A DNA stretch of 64,000 nucleotides, taken from contig NZ_JAWHTC010000001.1 in assembly GCF_032586155.1 (NCBI RefSeq), forward strand, positions 124,001 to 188,000. Direction: 5' to 3'. The first letter of the stretch is position 1, and each line of letters starts with the position of its first letter. Shown here one piece after another: positions 8,576-17,434 of this stretch. Source of the stretch: JAWHTC01 sp032586155. Its GTDB lineage: Bacteria > Pseudomonadota > Alphaproteobacteria > Rhodobacterales > Rhodobacteraceae. The notes under the pieces are model-generated. The model saw only the letters and a program-made list of their open reading frames with translations, made no database searches and had not been told where the DNA came from. The position numbers were made by a program, and so were the translations under genes.

Positions 8576-9610
8576 ATGATCAACAAACGTAACCTTATGG
8601 GCCTTCTGGCTGGCACGGCAATGGCCGTGGCCGCGGGCAGCACGGCAATGGCACAGGAAGTGACGCTGAAAATGCACCAGTTCCTGCCGGCGCAGGCCAA
8701 CGTGCCCAAGCTGATCCTGGATCCGTGGGCGCGTCGCGTCGAAGAAGCCTCGGGCGGGAAAATCAAGATCGACCATTACCCGTCGATGCAGCTGGGTGGT
8801 AAGCCGCCGCACCTGATGAGCCAGGTTGAAGACGGCGTGGCCGACATCGTGTGGACCGTTCTGGGTTATACCCCGGGCCGTTTCCCGAGCTCGGAAGTGT
8901 TCGAGCTGCCCTTCATGATGACCAACGGTGAAGACACCAGCCGCGCCATGTGGCAGTTCGCCGAGGCAAACATGATGGATACCGAGTTTGCCAACATCAA
9001 GGTTCTGGCAGTTTGGGTTCACGGCCCCGGTCTTATCCACTCGAAAGCGCCGATCAAATCGGTCAAGGACCTGAATGGTGTCAAGCTGCGTGCCCCGTCG
9101 CGGATGACCAACAAGCTGTTCACTGAACTGGGCGCCACCGCCGTTGGCATGCCGGTTCCGGCTGTGCCCGAGGCACTATCGAAAGGCGTGATTGATGCGA
9201 CCGTGATTCCGTGGGAAGTCACCGGCGCGCTGAAAGTGCCGGAGCTGGTTGAGAACCACACCGAATTCGGTGACGATTCGCTTTACACCGTGGGATTTGC
9301 CCTGGCGATGAACAAGCAGAAATGGGACAGCCTGTCGGATGAGATGAAGGCGGCCATGGATAGCGTGTCGGGCGAAGAGCTTTCGGCGCTGGCCGGTAAG
9401 CTGATGCAAGGTGCTGATGCCGGGTCGCGTGAAGCGGCGGCGGGTCGTGGCAACAACATCATGACGCTCACCTCTGACGAAGTGCAGGAGTGGAAAGACG
9501 CAGCCGCCGGTATCGAGGCAGGTTGGATCGAAGAGATCAACGGTTACGGCATGGACGGTCAGGCGCTGGTCGACCAAGCCCGCGAGTTGATCAAGAAAAA
9601 CAGCATGTAA
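8576..9610 (+). CDS. TRAP transporter substrate-binding protein (DctP family)
   Basis: 344-residue periplasmic solute receptor of a TRAP transporter. The signal peptide MINKRNLMGLLAGTAMAVAAGSTAMA is cleaved at about residue 26. The mature protein has the DctP pattern, including the conserved Arg that binds a substrate carboxylate (LNGVKLRAPSRMTNKL) and PVPAVPEALSKGVIDA. It starts 54 bp after maiA with a GGGAGATG ribosome-binding site. The small and large permeases follow in the same direction after a hairpin. The substrate is unknown but is probably an organic acid. Confidence 0.93.
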   Translation: MINKRNLMGLLAGTAMAVAAGSTAMAQEVTLKMHQFLPAQANVPKLILDPWARRVEEASGGKIKIDHYPSMQLGGKPPHLMSQVEDGVADIVWTVLGYTPGRFPSSEVFELPFMMTNGEDTSRAMWQFAEANMMDTEFANIKVLAVWVHGPGLIHSKAPIKSVKDLNGVKLRAPSRMTNKLFTELGATAVGMPVPAVPEALSKGVIDATVIPWEVTGALKVPELVENHTEFGDDSLYTVGFALAMNKQKWDSLSDEMKAAMDSVSGEELSALAGKLMQGADAGSREAAAGRGNNIMTLTSDEVQEWKDAAAGIEAGWIEEINGYGMDGQALVDQARELIKKNSM

Positions 9611-9622
9611 GATGCTTAACCG

Positions 9623-9652
9623 ACGGGCCGCGGGTTAACTCCCGTGGCCCGT
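9623..9652 (+). terminator. Intergenic hairpin between TRAP receptor and permease genes
   Basis: ACGGGCCGCGGG / CCCGTGGCCCGT forms a 12-bp stem with one wobble and a TTAACT loop, followed by TTTGTTGT. It probably attenuates transcription or stabilises the receptor mRNA so that receptor exceeds permease. Confidence 0.6.
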
Positions 9653-9700
9653 TTGTTGTGCAAGGGCGGCGGTAAAACACCAAAGCAAGGGGAATTCGAT

Positions 9701-10342
9701 ATGCAGCTTCAAAGGATCATGATGAGCCTCGCGCGGTTCATGGCTATTCTCGGTGGGTTAGTTCTGACCTGTCTGATCCTTTTGACCTGTATCTCGGTGC
9801 TGGGACGCGGGATCAATACCTTCCTGCATTCCGGCATGATGCAGAACACTATGCCCGGCCTGGCGGATACCCTGCTGGGCACGGGGGTGGGGCCGGTTCT
9901 GGGGGATTATGAACTGGTCGAGGCCGGGATCGCCTTTTCCATCTTTGCCTTTCTGCCCTTCTGTCAGATCACCGCCGGGCACGCCACGGTCGACATCTTC
10001 ACCTCTCGCCTGTCGGTGAAGGTGAACCGGTTCATCCAGATGGTGGTGGAAATCGTGTTCGCAGTGGTTCTGATCGTGATCGCCATGCGGCTCTATGAAG
10101 GCATGATGGCGAAGATGGGACTCAAGGACACGCCCGCCATTCTGAAACTGTTCGGTGACAAGGGCGGGTTGTTCATGAGCGAAACCAGCCAGCTTTTGCA
10201 GTTCCCGCTGTGGTGGGCCTATGGGTTGAGCCTGATTGCGGCCATCGTGGCGGCGACTGTCGGGGTTTACATGGCCTTTGTCCGGATTGGTGAGTTCTTC
10301 TCCAATCGCACGGTTGTCGAAAGCGCGGGAGTGGATCATTGA
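9701..10342 (+). CDS. TRAP transporter small permease (DctQ family)
   Basis: 213-residue small membrane subunit with four predicted membrane segments (about residues 12-35, 63-85, 105-130 and 165-190), as in DctQ proteins. It includes GHATVDIFTSRLS, the conserved (G)HvxVdl motif of the family. The chosen ATG has AAGGGG 9 bp upstream; an upstream in-frame ATG at 9644 falls inside the hairpin and is rejected. A slightly long loop between segments 1 and 2 distinguishes it from minimal DctQ proteins. The large permease overlaps its stop codon. Confidence 0.9.
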   Translation: MQLQRIMMSLARFMAILGGLVLTCLILLTCISVLGRGINTFLHSGMMQNTMPGLADTLLGTGVGPVLGDYELVEAGIAFSIFAFLPFCQITAGHATVDIFTSRLSVKVNRFIQMVVEIVFAVVLIVIAMRLYEGMMAKMGLKDTPAILKLFGDKGGLFMSETSQLLQFPLWWAYGLSLIAAIVAATVGVYMAFVRIGEFFSNRTVVESAGVDH

Positions 10343-11661
10343 CCAACTTTGAAATTGGGTTGACCTCGTTCCCCGTCCTGCTTTTGCTGATCTTTCTGCG
10401 GGTGCCGATCGGGCTGTCGATGTTTCTTGTCGGCATGTTCGGCCTGTACCTTGTAACCGGTGGTTGGAACGTGGCGCTGGCGCGGTTGAAATCCGAGACC
10501 TATGGCACGTTTTCCAGTTATTCGTTGTCGATCGTGCCGATGTTCCTGTTGATGGGGCATTTCGCGACGCTGGGGGGCATGTCGACCGCGCTGTTCAAGG
10601 CCGCAGAAAGCTGGCTGGGGCACAGGCGTGGCGGGGTGGCGATGGCGGCCGTGGGGGCTTGTGCCGGGTTCGGCTCGATTTGCGGCTCGTCCTTGGCGAC
10701 CGCGGCCACGATGAGTCAGGTCGCATTGCCCGAGCTGCGCCGCTATGGCTATTCAGGCGGGTTCTCGACCGCGACGCTGGCAGCGGGGGGGACGCTGGGT
10801 ATCCTGATCCCGCCCAGCGTGATCCTGGTGATCTATGCCATCTTGACCGAACAGAACATTGCCAAGCTGTTCCTGGCGGCGTTCATTCCCGGTCTTCTGG
10901 CGGCGATTGGTTACATCATCACCATCTCGATCTATGTGCGCATCCACCCGGATGCGGCGGGCACGCGCGAACCGATTCCATATGGCGAGCGGTTCCGGGC
11001 GCTGGCGGATGTCTGGCCGGTGCTTGTGGTGTTCCTGCTGGTTGTTGGTGGCATTTACCTGGGTTGGTTCACGCCCACGGAAGGCGCGGCGGTGGGGGCC
11101 TTTGGCACCGGGCTGATCGCGCTGCTTAATGGCGGTCTGAACAGGGCAAGTTTTATCGAGAGCTTCCTGGCGACGGGACGCTCGACAGGCATGATTTTCT
11201 TTATCGTGCTGGGGGCGGCGTTTTACAATGGGTTCCTGGCGCTGACGCAGGTACCGCAGGAATTGGCCAGTTACGTCACCTCGCTGGGTTTCAGCCCCTG
11301 GGTGGTTCTGGCGATCATCCTGGCGCTTTACCTGGTGTTCGGCTGCGTGATGGACAGCCTCAGCATGATCCTGTTGACCATTCCGATCTTCTTTCCGATC
11401 ATCAGCACGCTTGATTTCGGACTGACCCCCGAGGAAACCGCGATCTGGTTCGGAATTATCGTGCTGATCGTTGTCGAGGTCGGTTTGATCACACCTCCGG
11501 TGGGGATGAACCTGTTCGTCATCAACTCGATGGACCGGACCACGCCGATGGTCGCCACCTACCGGGCAGTGATGTATTTCGTGGCCTCGGACGTGGTTCG
11601 GGTGATCATCCTGGTGGCGTTTCCGTCGATCACGTTGTTCCTGCTGCGTGCGTTGCATTGA
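10339..11661 (+). CDS. TRAP transporter large permease (DctM family)
   Basis: 440-residue sodium-coupled transport subunit with about 12 membrane segments. Family motifs include GSICGSSLATAATM, GGTLGILIPPSVILVIYAI and LITPPVGMNLFVI. It begins with TTG overlapping the TGA of the small permease (TTGA), which indicates translational coupling. It completes a P-Q-M operon beginning at 8576. Confidence 0.94.
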   Translation: MTNFEIGLTSFPVLLLLIFLRVPIGLSMFLVGMFGLYLVTGGWNVALARLKSETYGTFSSYSLSIVPMFLLMGHFATLGGMSTALFKAAESWLGHRRGGVAMAAVGACAGFGSICGSSLATAATMSQVALPELRRYGYSGGFSTATLAAGGTLGILIPPSVILVIYAILTEQNIAKLFLAAFIPGLLAAIGYIITISIYVRIHPDAAGTREPIPYGERFRALADVWPVLVVFLLVVGGIYLGWFTPTEGAAVGAFGTGLIALLNGGLNRASFIESFLATGRSTGMIFFIVLGAAFYNGFLALTQVPQELASYVTSLGFSPWVVLAIILALYLVFGCVMDSLSMILLTIPIFFPIISTLDFGLTPEETAIWFGIIVLIVVEVGLITPPVGMNLFVINSMDRTTPMVATYRAVMYFVASDVVRVIILVAFPSITLFLLRALH

Positions 11662-11676
11662 CGATTTGTCAATAGG

Positions 11677-11697
11677 GGTGCGCAGTGAATGCGCACC
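11677..11697 (+). terminator. Probable terminator of the first TRAP operon
   Basis: Perfect 8-bp stem GGTGCGCA / TGCGCACC with a GTGAA loop, 15 bp after the large permease stop. The T tract afterwards is weak (TTAGG). Confidence 0.5.
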
Positions 11698-11936
11698 TTA
11701 GGCAGCCCTCTGTGGACACGATTAACCGTATGTAACTTCATGCCGGGATCGGTTAACGCTGCCTGAAAACAGGGGGCTGAACTTGGTCTGCAACCTGTCG
11801 GGTATCTGTCGGGCGCTCAGGGTGTTAATCGTTTGCCGGGCATGTAGTCGAGTGCCGCGGTCATCGCCTCTTGCCATTACATTCCAAATATGAGATGTGA
11901 TTGCGGCGTAGCGTGAGCACAGGAAAGGGCAGGGCG

Positions 11937-12914
11937 ATGACCGAGACTACACAAGAGATGCCGGAACGTGGCCTAAGGCATTATCCGGTGCCGCTGTTTG
12001 GCATGGTGATGGGCTTGTCGGGCCTGACGCTGGCGATGCGCCAGGGCGAACTGGCTTATGGCTTGGGCGGCGCCATGTCGATGGCGCTCTATTTCTTTAC
12101 CTTCGCGGTGTTCCTTCTGATCGGCGGCGGCTATCTGGCCAAGCTGATCAAGTATCCAGGCGCCGTGGTGGGTGAGTGGAAACACCCTGTACGGCTGAGC
12201 TTCTTCCCGGCGATTTCGATTTCGATGTTGCTGTTGGCGGTGGCGACGCTGGAGCGGAATGAGAGCCTTGCCACGGGTCTGTGGCTGGTGGGGATGGCGC
12301 TTCAGTTCGTGCTGACCATCGCGGTGATCTCGAACTGGATCGGCACACGCAGTTTCCAGCACGGCATGCTGAACCCGGCCTGGTTCATTCCTGCCGTTGG
12401 TAACGTGATCGTACCGATTGCCGGCGTGCCGCTTGGGTATGTCGAGCTGAGCTGGTATTTCATGTCGGTGGGTCTGGTGTTCTGGATCATCCTGCTGACG
12501 CTGGTGATCAACCGGTTGGTGTTCCACGATCCGCTGCCCGGCAAGCTGCAACCGACACTGGTGATCCTGATCGCCCCGCCCGCCGTTGGGTTTGTCGCCT
12601 GGCTGCGCCTGAACGGGGGTGACATCGATGCCTTTGGCCGTATCCTGATGAACAGCGCCTACCTGTTTACGGCCATTGTGCTGGTGCAACTGCCGCGCAT
12701 TGTGCGGTTGGATTTCGCCCTGAGTTTCTGGGCGCTGAGCTTCCCCTTCGCCGCCGCTACGATTGCAAGTTTCCGCTTTGCTGCGGTAACGGGGTCGGCC
12801 ACGCACAAATTGTTCGGGCTGATCCTGCTGGTGGCTTTGGTCGCGATCATCGCGGCGTTGCTCTATCGCACCGCCAAAGCAGCGTTGGCCGGGAAGATTT
12901 GTATCCCCGAGTAA
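11937..12914 (+). CDS. TehA/SLAC1 family transporter (tellurite-resistance/dicarboxylate transporter family)
   Basis: 325-residue membrane protein with about ten membrane segments, the length and pattern of the TehA/SLAC1 anion channel family. The N-terminal HYPVPLFGMVMGLSGLTLAM and HGMLNPAWFIPAVGNVIVPI segments are typical; the central conserved Phe gate of the family cannot be assigned with certainty by eye. The start is the ATG after AGGGCAGGGCG; upstream GTG codons are not needed. Homologues are annotated as tellurite resistance, C4-dicarboxylate or sulfite exporters, so the transported anion is open. It is monocistronic. Confidence 0.85.
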   Translation: MTETTQEMPERGLRHYPVPLFGMVMGLSGLTLAMRQGELAYGLGGAMSMALYFFTFAVFLLIGGGYLAKLIKYPGAVVGEWKHPVRLSFFPAISISMLLLAVATLERNESLATGLWLVGMALQFVLTIAVISNWIGTRSFQHGMLNPAWFIPAVGNVIVPIAGVPLGYVELSWYFMSVGLVFWIILLTLVINRLVFHDPLPGKLQPTLVILIAPPAVGFVAWLRLNGGDIDAFGRILMNSAYLFTAIVLVQLPRIVRLDFALSFWALSFPFAAATIASFRFAAVTGSATHKLFGLILLVALVAIIAALLYRTAKAALAGKICIPE

Positions 12915-13289
12915 GGTCGGTACCCTTTGAGAGGCCTTATTATTTGCTTGGGAGAAAGGCCGTTTGTGGCCTAGAGCAGGTATTTGCCAAAAAGAACCTG
13001 TGTGGCATCAAGGCGCGGAGCGCCGCCGTGCGATTAACAGACCGTCCGAGGGGTTGGTGACTTGGAAAGGGCAGTGTTTTTCGGAGAGTGCACGCAGGCT
13101 TTCAGCGGACAAAGCTGTCCCAACTTGTGTTGGATCACCACCCCATTGTCTGGTGGTCGCACAGCTTCTCCTTAATGTCCGCTCAACCCCAAAAGCGCCC
13201 TTCCGATCACAAAAACATTCATGACCTGCATCAAGGTGCCCTGGCGAACCCGGGTTCATACTTCTCCTGACTCAGGAAAGGAGGGCGCC
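12915..13289. other. Intergenic region without a supported gene
   Basis: 375 bp between the TehA-like gene and the universal stress genes. Short open frames occur on both strands but have no recognisable product or ribosome-binding site. The promoter for the stress genes should lie in its right end. Confidence 0.5.
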
Positions 13290-13697
13290 ATGTATATGAA
13301 CATTCTGGTACCGGTTTCATTCGACGAAGAACGCGATCCCGGTCGGTCGATCGCGGTGGCCCGTGCCTTGGCGGGCGAAGGGGCGCATATCACGCTGTTG
13401 CATGTGATCGAGCAGGTGCCGGCCTATGCGGCTGCGTCCGGTTGGCAGAGCTATCTGGAGGACGCGCGTAAGGCGGTTCAGGCGGAGCTTGACAAGATGG
13501 CCGAAGCCATTCCCAATGCCGAGGGTGTCGTGATCGAGGGCCATTCCGGTCGGTCCATTCTGGACTATGCCAAGGAAAAATGGAGCGATTGCATCATCAT
13601 CGCCTCGCACCGGCCGGGCCTGCAGGATTATTTCCTGGGCTCGACCGCATCGCATGTGGTGCGGCACGCTGGCTGCGCGGTGCATGTGATACGCTAG
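13290..13697 (+). CDS. Universal stress protein (UspA family)
   Basis: 135-residue single-domain Usp. It begins MYMNILVPVSFDEE, has the beta-strand HITLLHVIE and ends in the ATP-binding pattern ASHRPGLQDYFLGSTASHVVRHAGCAVHVIR, close to the canonical G-2x-G-9x-G(S/T). It probably binds ATP. The start is set by AGGAAAGGAGG upstream. It is followed after 78 bp by a close paralogue, so the pair arose by tandem duplication and could form homo- or heterodimers. Confidence 0.93.
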   Translation: MYMNILVPVSFDEERDPGRSIAVARALAGEGAHITLLHVIEQVPAYAAASGWQSYLEDARKAVQAELDKMAEAIPNAEGVVIEGHSGRSILDYAKEKWSDCIIIASHRPGLQDYFLGSTASHVVRHAGCAVHVIR

Positions 13698-13775
13698 GCT
13701 GACAGGAGCAGCCCGTGAACCCAGGTTTGGAAAAGGGTCAGGGGCTGCCGGGAAACGCATATGAGGGAGACATAG

Positions 13776-14183
13776 ATGTACAACAATATTCTGGTGCCGA
13801 TTGCGGCCGACCATGATCCGCAGACCGAAGAAGCGCTGGCAGTGGCGCGTGCGTTGAGCGCGGAAGGGGCTAAGATCACTGCACTGACCGTGGTCGAGGC
13901 GATGCCGGGTTATATTCTCAGCCAATTGCCCGAAGGGCAGATGGACAAGACCCGTCACGAGGTTGAAGAAGGGTTGAAGGAAGATTTCGCCGCAGCCGAT
14001 GACGTAACGATCAAGGTGATCGAAGGTCATTCGGCACGCACCATCCTGGACTATGCTGAGGAACATGGCGCGGATTGTATCGTCATTGCCTCGCACCGGC
14101 CCGACATCACCGACTATTTCCTTGGATCCACGGCGGCGCGGGTGGTGCGCCACGCACAATGCGCGGTGCACGTTCTGAGATAA
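13776..14183 (+). CDS. Universal stress protein (UspA family), tandem paralogue
   Basis: 135-residue Usp very like its upstream neighbour: YNNILVPIAADHD at the start and ASHRPDITDYFLGSTAARVVRHAQCAVHVLR at the end, the nucleotide-binding loop. The ATG follows a GAGGGAGA ribosome-binding site. Both genes have the same length and orientation. The downstream palindromic repeat at 14191 may end the transcript. Confidence 0.93.
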   Translation: MYNNILVPIAADHDPQTEEALAVARALSAEGAKITALTVVEAMPGYILSQLPEGQMDKTRHEVEEGLKEDFAAADDVTIKVIEGHSARTILDYAEEHGADCIVIASHRPDITDYFLGSTAARVVRHAQCAVHVLR

Positions 14184-14190
14184 GCGGAAT

Positions 14191-14209
14191 GGTGGGGTGA
14201 AACCCCACC
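14191..14209. repeat. Dispersed intergenic palindrome, copy 1
   Basis: GGTGGGGT-GAA-ACCCCACC hairpin. The same hairpin, with identical flanking bases over about 26 bp, recurs at 19212-19230, so it is a small REP-like dispersed element. Confidence 0.75.
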
Positions 14210-14273
14210 CTACGCTTGCGGGGGGCGGGATGCCTTCCCATATCGGGGACGAACTGCGAAGGAGCTAGCCCCG

Positions 14274-14660
14274 ATGAAATGTCCGGTTGACGGTGAAACC
14301 TTGGTGATGGCTGAACGCCACGGGGTCGAGATTGACTACTGCCCGAAATGCCGGGGTGTCTGGCTTGACCGGGGCGAATTGGACAAGATCATCGACAAGG
14401 CGGCAGGGCCAATGGCTCTGCCTGATCCCGAACCGGCCCCCGCCCCCGAACAAACACCCGAACCTGACCCGGCGCCACAGCCGCGCGTCTGGCAGGAACC
14501 ATACCGCGAAGAGCGCCCCTCCAAGGGCAAGCGATATACCAAGGAAAAATCCAAATACTCCAAGAGCAAACGGCGGCGCGATGAGGACGATGACCGGCGC
14601 TATCGCAAGAAGAAAAGCTGGAAACGGTCGATCCTGGAAGAGATATTCGATTTCGACTGA
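14274..14660 (+). CDS. Zinc-finger TFIIB-type domain protein
   Basis: 128-residue protein with an N-terminal zf-TFIIB domain. The Cys pairs are C3 and the CPKC of DYCPKCRGVWLDRGELDKI (residues about 22-40), the family signature. The middle is Pro/Glu/Ala-rich (about 48-75) and the C-terminal half is strongly basic and Lys/Arg-rich (about 80-120), ending in EEIFDFD. It is probably cytosolic; function is unknown. It follows a stress-gene pair but the repeat between them makes cotranscription uncertain. Confidence 0.85.
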   Translation: MKCPVDGETLVMAERHGVEIDYCPKCRGVWLDRGELDKIIDKAAGPMALPDPEPAPAPEQTPEPDPAPQPRVWQEPYREERPSKGKRYTKEKSKYSKSKRRRDEDDDRRYRKKKSWKRSILEEIFDFD

Positions 14661-14741
14661 CTGCGTCAGAACGGGCAGTTTTCAATTCGTGCGAAACCGG
14701 GCAGGGTTCGGCCCGAACAGAGATTGAAAAGGAACCGCCCG

Positions 14742-15335
14742 ATGCGTATTTTGCCCGCCCTTGCCTTTGCTCTTGCCGCCAGCCCCGCCTTTGCCGGGGA
14801 CCCGGTGAACATCACCAAGGACATGGGCGCGGTCACGGTGCCGACCGAAGGTGGCCCGGTCGAGATCAGCCGAATCCAGGACAGCGACAACGTCATCACC
14901 GGTGATTTTGCCAAGACCTCGCGCGCCTGCCCGCCGTTCTGCGTGCAGCCGATGTCGCCTGCCGAAGGCGTGACCACGATTGGCGAATTGGAGCTGCTCG
15001 AAGCGCTGAAAGATCCCGAAATCAAGGTGATCGACAGCCGGGTGCGTCCGCATTTCGAGACCGGCACCATCCCCGGCGCGGTCAACATGCCCTATACCGA
15101 GATGGCCGATCAGCTTGAGGTTCTGGGCTGCGAAGTGGATTTCGAAGGCTATGAATGCCTGCCCGAGAATGTGCCAGTGATTGCAATGTTCTGTAACGGC
15201 CCGTGGTGCGGCCAATCGCCCGCCGCCATTCGCCGCATCATCAAGGCCGGCTATCCGGCGGACAAGATCTTGTATTACCGGCAGGGGATGCAGGGCTGGC
15301 GGATGCTGGGCCTGACCGTGACCGGCGGCGAGTGA
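14742..15335 (+). CDS. Periplasmic rhodanese-like domain protein
   Basis: 197-residue secreted protein. The signal peptide is MRILPALAFALAASPAFA (cleavage after AFA). After an N-terminal region with a CPPFC pair comes a rhodanese domain (about residues 90-195): VIDSRVRPHFETGTIPGAVNMPY, then the active-site loop FCNGPWCGQS with the catalytic Cys, and YYRQGMQGW. The ATG is preceded by AAAGGAA; an upstream TTG in frame is less likely. It presumably handles sulfane sulfur or thiol redox in the periplasm. The partner is unknown. Confidence 0.88.
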   Translation: MRILPALAFALAASPAFAGDPVNITKDMGAVTVPTEGGPVEISRIQDSDNVITGDFAKTSRACPPFCVQPMSPAEGVTTIGELELLEALKDPEIKVIDSRVRPHFETGTIPGAVNMPYTEMADQLEVLGCEVDFEGYECLPENVPVIAMFCNGPWCGQSPAAIRRIIKAGYPADKILYYRQGMQGWRMLGLTVTGGE

Positions 15336-15339
15336 CCCG

Positions 15340-15822
15340 TCAGAGGTCGGCGGCGGTGAGGCGATAGGCCTTGCCGAAGCCGGCATTGAGCAACCCGTCG
15401 GTGATTTCAAACCGGACAAAGCTGAAATCCGGGAAATCGGCGTAGAGCGTCGATTTCGGGCGCTGGTCAAGGAAATGCGCGCGAATGCCTGCACAAGCCG
15501 GGTCGCTGCGCGCGATGAATGCGGCGCTGCCGTGCAGGGTCAGCCGCGGATGGGTCAGCGGATCGCCCTTGCCCGCGGTATCCCCGATCAGAAGGGCGCA
15601 GGCCGGGTTGGCACGCAGCGCGGCGGTGTGGCTGGCCAGCTCGGAGATCAGCGTCATGGGCGCGCCGTCCGGGGCCACGGCCAAGGCCACGCGGGTGGCC
15701 GAGGGCAGCGTGGTGCCCGGCTGGATCACGGCCAGCGCCGCGTGATCCGAGGTTTCGATCAGGCTGCGGGCCAGGGTGCGGGCGTCGTCATCGGCGGGTT
15801 GAAACGGGTCTTGCGCGGGCAT
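15340..15822 (-). CDS. Pyridoxamine 5'-phosphate oxidase-like (HugZ-type) protein
   Basis: 160-residue split-barrel protein of the PNPOx-like/HugZ group. It has ARTLARSLIETSDHAALAVI at the N-terminus, PMTLISELASHTAALRANPACALLIGD in the barrel, then LTLHGSAAFI and FVRFEITDGLLNAGFGKAYRL. The family binds FMN or haem. The start at MPAQDPFQP follows the family; the frame is open further upstream but overlaps the previous gene in that region. It is 7 bp downstream of a small EthD/ABM-type gene on the same strand, so the two form an operon. Confidence 0.85.
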   Translation of the reverse strand: MPAQDPFQPADDDARTLARSLIETSDHAALAVIQPGTTLPSATRVALAVAPDGAPMTLISELASHTAALRANPACALLIGDTAGKGDPLTHPRLTLHGSAAFIARSDPACAGIRAHFLDQRPKSTLYADFPDFSFVRFEITDGLLNAGFGKAYRLTAADL

Positions 15823-15829
15823 TTCGGCG

Positions 15830-16129
15830 TCAGTCGCGGGTCGAGGCAATGGCGGTGATCTCGCTGGTCTGCGGCGGGTTGGCAAAGGTCGGCCCGACGG
15901 TTTCGCGATAGGTGGCAAAGGCCTCCGAGGCAAGGAAGGCCTGTTTGGTGGGCTCGTCGGTGAATTCGAGTACACCGATAAATTCCGTCGGGCTCCCGGT
16001 CGAGAAACAGCTGTAGTTCAACCCGACGATGCCTTCGTCTTTGAGCCCGGCGACCAGGGCTGTCATTGCTGCGGTCTGGGCGTCGTGATGATCGGTCGAT
16101 GCGAGCGTATAGCGGACAAGCAGTGACAT
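15830..16129 (-). CDS. Small dimeric alpha/beta-barrel-like protein
   Basis: 99-residue protein beginning MSLLVRYTLASTDHHD. The sequence GIVGLNYSCFSTGSPTEFIGVLEFTDEPTKQAFLAS resembles EthD/antibiotic-monooxygenase-type dimeric ferredoxin-fold domains. The ATG is preceded by AGGAAGGAAAACCC, an excellent site. It is translated just before the HugZ-like gene (7-bp gap). The exact family assignment is moderate and no catalytic residue can be assigned. Confidence 0.7.
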   Translation of the reverse strand: MSLLVRYTLASTDHHDAQTAAMTALVAGLKDEGIVGLNYSCFSTGSPTEFIGVLEFTDEPTKQAFLASEAFATYRETVGPTFANPPQTSEITAIASTRD

Positions 16130-16270
16130 GGGTTTTCCTTCCTGTTGTGCGCCCTGATTTGACGCCGCCGCGGGCGGGTTTGGCAAGGGCAGGCGCATCC
16201 CGATTGCGTGAGTGGTTGTCTTGGGCCCGGCTTCCGGCGCAGAGTGGGGACAAGACAAGGGAGGCGAGAG

Positions 16271-17086
16271 ATGAGCGATTTGCCCGTGATCGGCGCGCAG
16301 CTGACGGTTCTGGACCTGGACCGGCACCGCGACTGGCTGTTCGAGAAGAACCGCGACCTGGAACTGCCGGAATTCTGCATGGCCGATATCCTGCGCAGCC
16401 CGGACGCATTCATCGACATGGCATTGAAAAAGCTGGATGGCTGGAACGGGCGGCTGGGCATTCACGGGCCGTTTTCGGGGTTCGAGCTGGACGTGAAGGA
16501 CCGCGAATTGCGGGCAGTGGTGCAGGCGCGGCTGAACCAGGCACTGGATGTCTGCGAGAGGCTCAAGGCGCGGCAGATGGTGCTGCATTCGCCCTATGAT
16601 CCGTGGGATACACATAACCTGGACAACGGGCCAAAGGATCGCGAGAAGTCGATTTCGGCCATTCTGGACACGCTGAAACCGGCAATCGCGCGGGCGTCGG
16701 ATCTGGGTGTCGAGATGGTCTTGGAGAACATCAAGGACACCGATCCGGGTCTGCGCCGTAGGGCCGTCGAGGCGGCGGATAGTGCGGCGTTGAAGCTGTC
16801 GGTCGATACCGGTCACGCGCTCTGGGCGCATGTCTCGGCCGGCGCGCCGCCGGTGGACCGGTTCGTTTCAGATGCCGGGGAGTTGCTGGGCCATGTCCAT
16901 CTGCAGGATGCCGATGGCTATGCCGACCGGCACTGGGTACTGGGCGAGGGGGAAACCAATTTCCACGCCATCTTCAAGGCGCTGGGCGAGTTGGACGTCA
17001 AGCCACACTTGATTGTTGAGATCAACGATTTCAGCCGGGTGCCGGAGAGTGCTGCGTATTTGGAAGCATTGGGGTTGGGTCAATGA
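16271..17086 (+). CDS. Sugar phosphate isomerase/epimerase family TIM-barrel protein
   Basis: 271-residue xylose-isomerase-like TIM barrel. Candidate metal ligands are visible in order: the Glu in MVLENIKD, the Asp/His in LKLSVDTGHALW, the His in GHVHLQDADGYADRHWVLGEGE, and the terminal Glu in LIVEIND. The start ATG follows GGGAGGCGAGAG. It is a single gene read divergently from the 15.8-16.1 kb pair. Members include hydroxypyruvate isomerase, inosose dehydratase and endonuclease IV-like enzymes. The substrate is not assignable. Confidence 0.87.
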   Translation: MSDLPVIGAQLTVLDLDRHRDWLFEKNRDLELPEFCMADILRSPDAFIDMALKKLDGWNGRLGIHGPFSGFELDVKDRELRAVVQARLNQALDVCERLKARQMVLHSPYDPWDTHNLDNGPKDREKSISAILDTLKPAIARASDLGVEMVLENIKDTDPGLRRRAVEAADSAALKLSVDTGHALWAHVSAGAPPVDRFVSDAGELLGHVHLQDADGYADRHWVLGEGETNFHAIFKALGELDVKPHLIVEINDFSRVPESAAYLEALGLGQ

Positions 17087-17434
17087 CCCGAGTGCCGGGC
17101 TGAAGCCCGGCCTACACCGCCGCAGGGCGGGCTTCAGCCCGCCATCCCCGATTACCCCATGGCAAACCGTTTGCCACAAACGCCGCGCCCGGCCCGGGCG
17201 CGTGCCCAAATCAGAGATATGGGCATGAGTTATCGACCACTTCCAACCGCCTGCTTCCATCTCTCAACCAATCAGCCCTGTTTGCTGCCTACGGAATGAG
17301 CGCGGGGCAGCGCCAACGGACCGCCGCAGTCAACGGCTTTCACGGTTGCACCAGAGCGCACAATTCAGCGCCACGAGAGGCACTAGAAAACGCAACTCGT
17401 GCTCACAAGCCTTTGGGGATGCCTCCCTTAGTTT
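17087..17434. repeat. Intergenic region with dispersed palindromic repeats
   Basis: The left part holds a GGGCTGAAGCCCGGCC / GGGCGGGCTTCAGCCCGCC pair of hairpins (about 17098-17142). Bases 17173-17230 contain a second element (GCCACAAACGCCGCGCCCGG, then GCGCGTGCCCAAATC and ATGGGCAT) that recurs at 19258-19350. No gene is supported here. Confidence 0.6.

Noticed and set aside
13008..13259. Minus-strand 83-codon open frame before the universal stress genes
   Set aside because: No recognisable domain, and it overlaps a likely promoter region.
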